The notes beneath the pieces are model-generated. The model searched no databases, was not told the origin of the DNA, and worked only from the letters and a program-made list of their open reading frames with translations. Positions 22,526 to 28,765 of a stretch of 28,765 nt of DNA are shown here, in pieces. Position 1 is the first letter of the stretch. Each line of letters begins with the position of its first letter. Source of the DNA: a virus; IMG/VR virus record IMGVR_UViG_3300036792_000098, positions 1 through 28,765 of that record. One strand, written 5' to 3'. Made by a program: the position numbers and the translations under genes.

Positions 22526-22535
22526 ACAACAACAC

Positions 22536-23219
22536 ATGAGCGAACTAATAACAATCGCAAAGAGCCGAAAGACCGGCAAATGGGAGATTTTGGCGAGCCC
22601 TGACGATAGTTTCGATGTTCACAACAACATCTATCGAAAGCTCATCGCAACTCTGCCGGTAAACGATGAATATGAAAAGCTCGTTCCGTCGCGGATTCAA
22701 CCATTTCTGACATGCCGGACATTTATCACGAGCGGAGAGAACAAGACCAGGCTTGAGGCTCAGGCAAGTCTCGCGGACCGTGCCAAAAATGCCGGAACAG
22801 ATGCCGACGCTCGCCAAAAGCTGATTGACGAGGCGAATAGGGCTCGGATTGTCGATCTCCACGAGGCTGCATTGGATGAAAAGAATGCACTGGTGAACAA
22901 AATCAGGGACGACACAGGGCAGCCAAAATTCGACACAACGAAGACCGAGGCGGCGGCGGCGCAATTCGCGGAAAGGCTCAAGTCCGAAGATCCAACCCGG
23001 CCGTCTGACGTTTTAAGAGTCAAGCAAGCGCAGGCAAGCAGCGATGCCAAGGCATTGGCGGCAGTTCCAAAGACACACACGGAACTTCTGGCAGAGAAAA
23101 ACGCGCTCGTTGATAAAACGAAACAACAGGCGCAGGACATTTCACAACAACAAGAGCAGGCGCAGGCGGATAAGCAGGCTCGTGTTGACACCAAAAAACA
23201 ATCTTCCGCGAAAACTTAA
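22536..23219 (+). CDS. structural-region protein with Ala/Gln-rich coiled coil, 227 aa
   Basis: The first ~70 residues look folded (IAKSRKTGKWEILASPDDSF, then YEKLVPSRIQPFLTCRTFIT). The rest is highly charged and helical (ADARQKLIDEANRARIVDLH, AEKNALVDKTKQQAQDISQQ), ending with a Lys/Gln/Ser tail. The position directly after the capsid suits a head component. It is not a recognisable scaffold. The leader contains the capsid-end hairpin and no clean Shine-Dalgarno sequence. Confidence 0.5.
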   Translation: MSELITIAKSRKTGKWEILASPDDSFDVHNNIYRKLIATLPVNDEYEKLVPSRIQPFLTCRTFITSGENKTRLEAQASLADRAKNAGTDADARQKLIDEANRARIVDLHEAALDEKNALVNKIRDDTGQPKFDTTKTEAAAAQFAERLKSEDPTRPSDVLRVKQAQASSDAKALAAVPKTHTELLAEKNALVDKTKQQAQDISQQQEQAQADKQARVDTKKQSSAKT

Positions 23220-23221
23220 AC

Positions 23222-23908
23222 ATGAAAAAGTTCCTGTCAGTTTGCCTTTTCGCGGCTTTGGCAACCGCTGTCCACGCCGGACAATCAACGGCGACATTGA
23301 TGGCCGGTGCGACGAATACCATAGCCTATGACGGTACAACGTGGCAGGCGGGCACAATCGCCGCCGCCACGACACCCACTACGCCGATCACGAATTATTT
23401 CAACCTGACTATCGCCACGGCAACCGGCGGTTACTCGATTGTAAATTCAAACGCCGTAATTTCAACGTCCGTGGTTCAGAACGGCGGATTCACCATCTCG
23501 GGCGGGCAGGTGAACACAAACCAGTTGCCAGCTTACGCCATAAATTCATCGCCCGGCTATCCCGGCACAATTTACGGCTCCGCTAAAACGCTCGGCATTT
23601 ATGCTCAAGTCAATTTGCAGGCCGCTGCAACCACTCCCCGCACTTTCCAAATTAACTGGTATCAGTCGCCGGATGGCGTGAACGCTGTAGGCGTAGCAAC
23701 GAATTATACGCAAACGGTGGGCGTCCCCAATCTTACACCGGCATTCGTTGAATTTGTCACCGTGCCAGCAGGCGCGAGCGAGGGTTCATGTTTCAGCAAT
23801 TACGTTGTTGGAGCGTGCCAATATACACTTCTCGGCCAGATGGTGAATACCAACGAAGTAACCGGCACGAATATAACGCTTATACCGACGCAGCAACCAG
23901 GGCTGTAA
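23222..23908 (+). CDS. secreted or exported beta-rich protein with Sec signal peptide, 228 aa
   Basis: The N-terminus MKKFLSVCLFAALATAVHA is a textbook signal peptide: KK, a hydrophobic core of about 14 residues, and VHA|GQ as cleavage site (V at -3, A at -1). The Cys at residue 8 is not in a lipobox. The mature part is Thr/Ala/Asn/Gly-rich beta sequence (ATGGYSIVNSNAVISTSVVQ), with no catalytic motif. It sits between head and tail genes, so it might be a virion decoration, an envelope-located product or a misplaced moron. The start follows the previous stop by two bases without a Shine-Dalgarno sequence. I do not recognise the family. Confidence 0.55.
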   Translation: MKKFLSVCLFAALATAVHAGQSTATLMAGATNTIAYDGTTWQAGTIAAATTPTTPITNYFNLTIATATGGYSIVNSNAVISTSVVQNGGFTISGGQVNTNQLPAYAINSSPGYPGTIYGSAKTLGIYAQVNLQAAATTPRTFQINWYQSPDGVNAVGVATNYTQTVGVPNLTPAFVEFVTVPAGASEGSCFSNYVVGACQYTLLGQMVNTNEVTGTNITLIPTQQPGL

Positions 23909-23910
23909 CC

Positions 23911-24252
23911 GTGGGCTCGCTCTCTGACACCATGCTTGGTTCAGGTTTCGGCCTGACCCAGAGCGTTCACGGCGAGACGGTCACAATATTGACCGGAACA
24001 GAAGCGGGCAAAACGTACACGGCAACAATCCTGGTTGCGCCCGACGTGAGCTTTGAAGGGTTGGTGACAGAGGACAGGCGAGAAAAGTGCGTGGCTCATT
24101 TTCCAGACGATGCGTTTCCAGCAGTGACCGAAGGACAGGGCACAATGAAAGACAGTGGCGGGACTGTTTGGAAGTTCGTTAAGCGGACCAATAACCCGCT
24201 AGACACAACCGTGGATTTTGAAGTGATGAAGGTTTTGCCGAATAAAAATTGA
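23911..24252 (+). CDS. probable head-tail joining protein, 113 aa
   Basis: The GTG two bases after the previous stop is favoured; an ATG at 23932 would give a shorter protein, and an in-frame ATG at 23788 would lie within the previous gene. The sequence GSGFGLTQSVHGETVTILTG, then AGKTYTATI and GGTVWKFVKRTNNPLD follows the beta pattern of lambda FII-type head-tail attachment proteins. The gene position, after capsid and before tail genes, agrees. Family assignment is tentative. Confidence 0.5.
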   Translation: MGSLSDTMLGSGFGLTQSVHGETVTILTGTEAGKTYTATILVAPDVSFEGLVTEDRREKCVAHFPDDAFPAVTEGQGTMKDSGGTVWKFVKRTNNPLDTTVDFEVMKVLPNKN

Positions 24253-24256
24253 AATT

Positions 24257-24535
24257 ATGAAACAACTCGAACTTTTCAAATCAGCCAGTGATTTTGCTTA
24301 CGGCTCATTGGCCACCACGGATCCGGCGCAATTGGATATCGCCGCCGCCGAACAGTTTCAGGCGCTCAAATACGATTCCCGCGATTATTCGCTTTGGCGC
24401 GGATATGTGAACGCGCAGCGGCTCACGTTCGTGCGCCTTTCAGCCGTCCTCGCACCAAGCGCACAGGCTGAAACGAAGGCACAGAAACCAGCGCCCGCGC
24501 CAGTCCCGACCCCGGCAACCGCTCCCAAAGAATGA
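24257..24535 (+). CDS. small hypothetical protein with Pro/Ala tail, 92 aa
   Basis: A 92-residue protein. The first ~65 residues are helical (KQLELFKSASDFAYGSL, then LDIAAAEQFQALKYDS). The last ~25 are Pro/Ala/Lys-rich (KPAPAPVPTPATAPKE), probably a flexible linker-like tail. The stop overlaps the next gene (ATGA). It is in the head-tail connector zone, but no connector family can be named. Confidence 0.5.
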   Translation: MKQLELFKSASDFAYGSLATTDPAQLDIAAAEQFQALKYDSRDYSLWRGYVNAQRLTFVRLSAVLAPSAQAETKAQKPAPAPVPTPATAPKE

Positions 24536-25368
24536 CCACCGTAACCACAACCGTTGATTTGACTGGCCTTTCGAGCCTGCTGCGAAAGTTGCATGAGGCT
24601 CTGATTGGCTCGGGCCAAAATGGTGACTTGTCGGTTCTGGTCAAAGATGAGACGCGGCGGCTCGCAATGGAGTGTGCTCGCGTTCCGAATCCGAAGCAGC
24701 GGTTAAAGCTTCAACGTGCCATCAAGCGGGACATTGGAAGCGTATTTTTGGCCATGCCAAAAGACCCGCTGAAAGGCAAGGCTCGCCACGGACACGAAAT
24801 GGAATGGCTTGTGGCCGGGCCCAATTTCCTTTTTGGCGCTCCACCATCGCAGATTTTAACCGGACAGGAATCCAATGCGGTTCTCGCCGCCGGCGGCGTC
24901 AAAGCTTTGCTCTATAAACTTCGCGGTAAATTGCCCGAACACAAATACACGGAAACCGGAAGCCACGGAAAACAGAAAGTGCAGATTGCCAATCGCGTCA
25001 TCGTGGCGCGCGCCGTGCTGACCAGGCTTTTCAATTCCATCAAAAAGAACATCGGCAAGCGCGATGCTTCATTTGCGGAAACGGCAAAGCTATTGGGAGA
25101 GACTAAAATCCCCGCGTCCACGTCGGCGCATTTTCCAACGAAGCACAATATCACGCGGGCTGGCGAGCTAACCAATCCCGAAAGCCCCGCAATCACTTTC
25201 GGCAGCAATGCTCATGGCGTTCGTGGACTAAAACCGAAAGTCGAACGGGCCGTCAAAACTCGGCAACTCAAAATGTCTTCCAGAATTCGAATGATTCTAA
25301 ACGGCTACGCCCGAGACGGCGCGAATATCCGGCATCACGCCAAAGAGACAGGAGAGCATGAATCCTGA
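24532..25368 (+). CDS. hypothetical tail-region protein, 278 aa (possible tail completion)
   Basis: A basic, mostly helical protein. It opens with a Thr-rich segment (TTVTTTVDLTGLSSLLRKLH) and contains KARHGHEMEWLVAGPNFLFG, then VIVARAVLTRLFNSIKKNIG, ending in a basic region. Gene order (connector, this gene, terminator candidate, tail genes) suggests a tail completion protein of the HK97-gp10/gpZ type, but I see no decisive motif. It overlaps its neighbours by four and eleven bases. Confidence 0.4.
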   Translation: MTTVTTTVDLTGLSSLLRKLHEALIGSGQNGDLSVLVKDETRRLAMECARVPNPKQRLKLQRAIKRDIGSVFLAMPKDPLKGKARHGHEMEWLVAGPNFLFGAPPSQILTGQESNAVLAAGGVKALLYKLRGKLPEHKYTETGSHGKQKVQIANRVIVARAVLTRLFNSIKKNIGKRDASFAETAKLLGETKIPASTSAHFPTKHNITRAGELTNPESPAITFGSNAHGVRGLKPKVERAVKTRQLKMSSRIRMILNGYARDGANIRHHAKETGEHES

Positions 25369-25864
25369 CATCTACAAATTGCGCGAGCAGCTTGAGGACA
25401 AGGATGCGACCCAGAGCGGAGGATTGAATGCCATTTTGACCGGCCTTGGGTTCAGCGTCTTTACCCGGCTGAACGCTCCCGAAAGTTTCCAGACCACCAG
25501 GCCACGGTTGGAATTAAAGGCGGAAATTGGAACCGCGACCGGGCGGCGGTTTGTATGTCCTGACAACGTTTTGCGATTCGATGCGTTCAATTTCTCGTTG
25601 AAAGTTCAGGCGGTAACGGAGCCTCAAAATGATGCCGCTAACAATGAGCAGCATGAGGAATATTGCGGCCAAATTCGTGCGGCCATGTCCGGCATTGGAG
25701 GCAATGAATCTTTGGCCGATACGCTCAATTTCCCAAATATCTACATTGCGGAATATCTCCGCGACAACGGAACCTTTGACACCCTGAAGGAAACCGAAGG
25801 CCTTGAATATTCCGTTTTGGAATACGCTGGAATCGTCTGCATTCGACCGACCGCATTTAACTAA
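25358..25864 (+). CDS. hypothetical protein, possible tail terminator, 168 aa
   Basis: A 168-residue protein with helical start (YKLREQLEDKDATQSGG) and strands near DAFNFSLKVQAVTEPQND. The ending EYSVLEYAGIVCIRPTAF is a beta pair like those of lambda gpU-like terminators. Only position and this general layout support that role. It overlaps the preceding gene by eleven bases. Confidence 0.4.
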   Translation: MNPDIYKLREQLEDKDATQSGGLNAILTGLGFSVFTRLNAPESFQTTRPRLELKAEIGTATGRRFVCPDNVLRFDAFNFSLKVQAVTEPQNDAANNEQHEEYCGQIRAAMSGIGGNESLADTLNFPNIYIAEYLRDNGTFDTLKETEGLEYSVLEYAGIVCIRPTAFN

Positions 25865-25878
25865 AACCAAAAGAATTT

Positions 25879-26262
25879 ATGGCAACAGATGCATTTAATG
25901 AGGGAGTTGGCCACGGCGGCATAGCTGTGAACATGACCGGCGGCGCGGGTCAAACTGGCGTAATCATTGACCCGTGGAACCCAAACCGCGAGACGATGAA
26001 GATTTTGCAGCCGGACCAGTTCGGCACGAGCATCAAAAAAGCTGGCCGTATCAAAAACCTTTCCGCCACGGGCACGGCGCAATTGCCAACGATCATTTCA
26101 GGAAATGTCGTGGAGGCCAATCCGCTGATTGAGGGCCAATCGTTCACAGACCCGTTGAGCGGCATCACCTATTGGATTTCACACGCGGGCCAGGCATACC
26201 AATCCGGCCAATTTTGGAAACAGGAAATCGAATGCGAGCAGATGCTTAATCAAAACATCTGA
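25879..26262 (+). CDS. probable tail tube or small tail protein, 127 aa
   Basis: A 127-residue, Gly- and Thr-rich protein (HGGIAVNMTGGAGQTGVIID, then AQLPTIISGNVVEANPLIEG). In this gene order the major tail protein would come after the terminator and before the chaperone and tape measure. It is short for a tube subunit, so another small tail protein is possible. The ATG follows an A-rich leader (aaaaccaaaagaattt). Confidence 0.4.
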   Translation: MATDAFNEGVGHGGIAVNMTGGAGQTGVIIDPWNPNRETMKILQPDQFGTSIKKAGRIKNLSATGTAQLPTIISGNVVEANPLIEGQSFTDPLSGITYWISHAGQAYQSGQFWKQEIECEQMLNQNI

Positions 26263-26273
26263 CGCGATTTAAT

Positions 26274-26981
26274 ATGAACGGGATAGCCATAAATCGCATC
26301 CCCGGCTTTAAAGAGGCAATTGCGGAAGCGAGAGCCAAACAGGCGCGGGCACGCGAGAACGCTTGGAAAAATATCTCAACGGATATTTGCGGTTTCAAAA
26401 TCCTTCCCATGACCGTTTTGGACTTCGTGATTCTTGAGCAATTCGGCAGCCCTTTCATTAACCGCAAACCCCCGCAATTATGCGACGTTTGCTTTTTGCT
26501 GTGGGCCTTGAGCCGCAAATGCCGCAACTGGAACCTTGAACGCGGATGGCGGAAATTTCACCTTCCGTTTTCCCGATCTACGGAATCGTTTTTATATTCG
26601 GCGCGCATTCGCAGGTTCTTTTCCAAGCACCCTGATAAATTCGAATCGGCGGTCAAGGCCATCTTCGAATATGTGGACACAATGTTCATGGACGCGCCTC
26701 CGACCGTTCAGGCCAATAATTCCACGGGCATTTCGTATCTCACCGGATGGTTTGACCTGATGCAGGGTGAGCATCACATGAACGAGGACAAAATATGGCT
26801 GATGCCATTGCCTCAATTATTCCAAAGAGTGCTCGCCATTTACCGGCGCAAAGGAATCAAAGTTCCGGTTTTCAACCACATCGAGGACAAGCTGAAATCA
26901 TGGGTTCAAATGGGCATCGCTACCAAGCGTTTTACGTTCGATGACCTCGCAACCGGCAAGGTGAAATTCGGAGCCAACTAA
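26274..26981 (+). CDS. possible tail assembly chaperone, 235 aa
   Basis: A 235-residue basic protein rich in aromatic residues (RGWRKFHLPFSRSTESFLYS, then YVDTMFMDAPPTVQANNSTG). It is placed right before the tape measure gene, where siphoviruses encode tail chaperones (G/GT). No slippery heptamer or second overlapping frame that would suggest a -1 frameshift was noticed. It ends directly at the tape measure ATG (TAAATG). Assignment rests on position. Confidence 0.4.
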   Translation: MNGIAINRIPGFKEAIAEARAKQARARENAWKNISTDICGFKILPMTVLDFVILEQFGSPFINRKPPQLCDVCFLLWALSRKCRNWNLERGWRKFHLPFSRSTESFLYSARIRRFFSKHPDKFESAVKAIFEYVDTMFMDAPPTVQANNSTGISYLTGWFDLMQGEHHMNEDKIWLMPLPQLFQRVLAIYRRKGIKVPVFNHIEDKLKSWVQMGIATKRFTFDDLATGKVKFGAN

Positions 26982-28259
26982 ATGGATAACGTTGAACAAA
27001 TCCTTATTCGAATGGGCGTGGACGCCAAAGCCGTTGTCCTGGGCATGAACCAGGTGAGCGCGCTGGCGAAAGGTTGGGCTGCATCGCTGGTTGAAGAAGT
27101 GCAAGGCAAATTGGGCACGCTGTTTGCCGCCGGGGCTGCGATTGAAGGCTTCAACAAAGTGCGTGAGGAAATTCTGGAAATCTCCCGCCTGTCCGACGAA
27201 CTGGGCACTTCAACGAATTTTATTCAGTCGCTTCAACTGAAAGCACAGCAAATGGGCGTTGGTATCGAAACGCTGACCCGGCCACTGGTTCAGTTCAATC
27301 GACAGGTTGGAGAGGCGAAACGCGGCATCCCTGAAGCCATCGAGCAGCTAAAGGACATGGGCGTTATATCGGACAAAAATCAATTGGCCACGCTCACCTA
27401 TGCGCAGGCGATGGCCAGTTTAAAAGTTCAGTTCGATAAAATTGGGGACTCGGCAAAGCAGGACGCTTTACTTAATGAAGCATTCGGCAATTCCGCCTAT
27501 CGCGTGGCGTTCATATTCCGGCAGAGCATGGGTGAATTTCAGCAGATGAGCGAAGGGAATTTCTTCACGAAGTTTTCAACGGATTCAATCAATGATTTCC
27601 AGAGCCTTTGGAACGCCATCAAAGCCGGTTTTTATTCGGTGGGCGTTACGGTCACAAACGGTTTTGACAGGGCCATTTATCAGCCGGTCAAGGGCATTGC
27701 TCAGGAATTGGCGCTGATGGTCGAGAAACGCAAATTGTTTTTACGCAAGAGCGATTGGGACGAGCTTTTTCAGCGCGAGCAAATCAACGATTCAATCCAC
27801 GAAAGCGCGGCTTTGACGCAGGATGATATTGAAGTCCAACAAAAGAAGGCCGAAATCCTTTCGGAGCAAGCCGCATTGCTCGAACATCAAACAGAGCTTC
27901 AGGCCGAAATTGCCGACCGCGATAAGTCATCCATTTCCGAAATGGCGGAACATTACCGGCGCACGCTTGGGCTGCCACAGATTCGTGAATACGGCGTTTC
28001 AGGACGGGAAAAGCAGGCCTATCAGGTTCAAACGTTGGAGCAGCGTGCAGCCATCGCATTCAACCAGGGTAAGGACGATTTGTTTTTAAAGTTGCGCTCT
28101 GAAGCGGACCAACTTCGAGCCTCGCAACCGTGGTTAAAGCTGCAAGACCGCAATCCGCTTCAACGCACTGAGGCGGAACTTGACCGCGTAAACGAGCAGC
28201 TCGGGCCCGTCAAAGAGATGGCGAAACTCGTTTTGGAAACCCACAAGGGGCCGCAATGA
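26982..28259 (+). CDS. tail tape measure protein (short)
   Basis: A 425-residue protein. The first ~200 residues match the tape measure start: ALAKGWAASLVEEVQGKLGT, then ISRLSDELGTSTNFIQSLQL, AQQMGVGIETLTRPLVQFNR, LKDMGVISDKNQLATLTYAQ and AKQDALLNEAFGNSAYR. This pattern ('G.st...q.l..a....Gvs.etl...l..ln') is typical of lambda-like tape measures. The C-terminal half is a coiled coil (AEILSEQAALLEHQTELQAE). Tape measure length sets tail length; at about 1.5 angstrom per residue this would give roughly 60 nm, a short siphovirus tail. The stop overlaps the next gene (ATGA). Confidence 0.78.
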   Translation: MDNVEQILIRMGVDAKAVVLGMNQVSALAKGWAASLVEEVQGKLGTLFAAGAAIEGFNKVREEILEISRLSDELGTSTNFIQSLQLKAQQMGVGIETLTRPLVQFNRQVGEAKRGIPEAIEQLKDMGVISDKNQLATLTYAQAMASLKVQFDKIGDSAKQDALLNEAFGNSAYRVAFIFRQSMGEFQQMSEGNFFTKFSTDSINDFQSLWNAIKAGFYSVGVTVTNGFDRAIYQPVKGIAQELALMVEKRKLFLRKSDWDELFQREQINDSIHESAALTQDDIEVQQKKAEILSEQAALLEHQTELQAEIADRDKSSISEMAEHYRRTLGLPQIREYGVSGREKQAYQVQTLEQRAAIAFNQGKDDLFLKLRSEADQLRASQPWLKLQDRNPLQRTEAELDRVNEQLGPVKEMAKLVLETHKGPQ

Positions 28260-28765
28260 GCGCACCCTACACAGGCGGTTACGACCCCGGCGCCACACAG
28301 TTTGCCGTCGATGGCGATTTTACGTCCTGCGATCCATGCGGGCCTCCCAAAATAACATTCCCGTTCAAGGGGGATTCTGTGTTTAGCTCGCGGGACGTAT
28401 TATATTTAAATGCGGACATTGGCGATTACGCGCCAGTTGCCCTTGGCACTCAGCCAAATATCCAGCCTTGGAGCCCGAATCAGGCCGCTTTCGTCATTGA
28501 GCAAGACTTCATGGTTGCGCTGGAAGCCTACATTCCAATGCAGCTTAATTCCGCCTATTACGACGGGTGGGCAATTGGTTGGACCGCTGTAACGTCACAG
28601 GGCTACCCGTTGCCGGACTTGGGCCAAGCGGTTTTAGTCGAAGAAGGACAGCCCGTGGACATGGGTCAAGGCATCGTTAAAATCACTCGCCGTTTTGCCA
28701 CCATTCCGCCCACACGCAACGACGTTGAGCAATACGTCTATACGTTCCCCGGCTACAACAATGGC
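28256..28765 (+). CDS. distal tail-region protein, N-terminal part (3' truncated)
   Basis: The ATG overlaps the tape measure stop (ATGA) and the frame is open for 170 codons to the window's end. The visible part is beta-rich: SAPYTGGYDPGATQFAVDGD, CDPCGPPKITFPFKGD (one CxxC pair), then DVLYLNADIGDYAPVALGTQ. It sits where distal tail or baseplate hub proteins follow a tape measure. No family is named because the protein is incomplete. Confidence 0.6.
   Translation, partial: MSAPYTGGYDPGATQFAVDGDFTSCDPCGPPKITFPFKGDSVFSSRDVLYLNADIGDYAPVALGTQPNIQPWSPNQAAFVIEQDFMVALEAYIPMQLNSAYYDGWAIGWTAVTSQGYPLPDLGQAVLVEEGQPVDMGQGIVKITRRFATIPPTRNDVEQYVYTFPGYNNG

Noticed and set aside
26274-26981. Programmed -1 frameshift between tail chaperones
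   Set aside because: No slippery heptamer and no overlapping downstream frame were seen before the tape measure start.

Overview
The window looks like one continuous piece of a tailed double-stranded DNA virus genome (Caudoviricetes) of the long, probably non-contractile-tail type. It could be a free phage contig or the interior of a prophage. No integrase, repressor, tRNA, rRNA or clearly bacterial gene is visible. The sequence has roughly balanced base composition, is densely coded, and is almost entirely transcribed from the + strand. About eighteen gene pairs are joined by four-base ATGA or GTGA stop-start overlaps. Many starts have an A/T-rich leader instead of a clear Shine-Dalgarno sequence, while a few (the HNH endonuclease, the methyltransferase, an internal site at 12633) have near-perfect ones. 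That mix suggests a Gram-negative environmental host in which S1-type initiation matters, for example Verrucomicrobiota or a relative. The host assignment is inference only.

Layout. Positions 1-165 hold the 3' end of a gene ending in GYDRA pentapeptide repeats. Positions 168-2204 carry small phage hypotheticals. Positions 2201-5156 form a replication/recombination block: a bacterial-type sliding clamp, an ERF single-strand annealing protein and a RecE-like PD-(D/E)XK exonuclease. Positions 5193-9075 form a nucleic-acid-modification block: a PAPS-reductase-like PP-loop enzyme, a VRR-NUC nuclease, an HNH endonuclease and a C5-cytosine methyltransferase, with small proteins between. Positions 9086-13073 hold a replisome-organizer-like protein, small Cys-rich proteins, a sigma-region-4-like DNA-binding protein, a small putative Cys-His-Asp enzyme and several coiled-coil proteins. 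A 255-base non-coding gap follows, the longest in the window.

Positions 13329-28765 are the packaging, head and tail genes: small terminase, large terminase (GpA family), lambda-type portal, a fused protease-capsid polyprotein, head-tail joining candidates, tail completion and terminator candidates, a tail chaperone candidate, a short tape measure protein, and a partial downstream tail gene. Between the large terminase and the portal lie five small accessory genes and the only minus-strand gene.

How it works together (inference). The clamp, ERF, RecE-like nuclease and organizer would redirect host replication and produce recombined DNA for packaging. The methyltransferase and nucleases would act on DNA identity and on competing genomes. 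The terminase would package DNA through the portal into a shell built from the protease-scaffold-capsid polyprotein. The most unusual observation is that polyprotein: an S14/ClpP-like protease, an acidic linker and the major capsid protein in one uninterrupted 853-codon frame, with a repeated N-terminal SAP/HeH-like motif at the internal junction, where there is also an in-frame ATG. A second gene, 12123-13073, has the same look of a two-gene fusion with a strong internal ribosome binding site.
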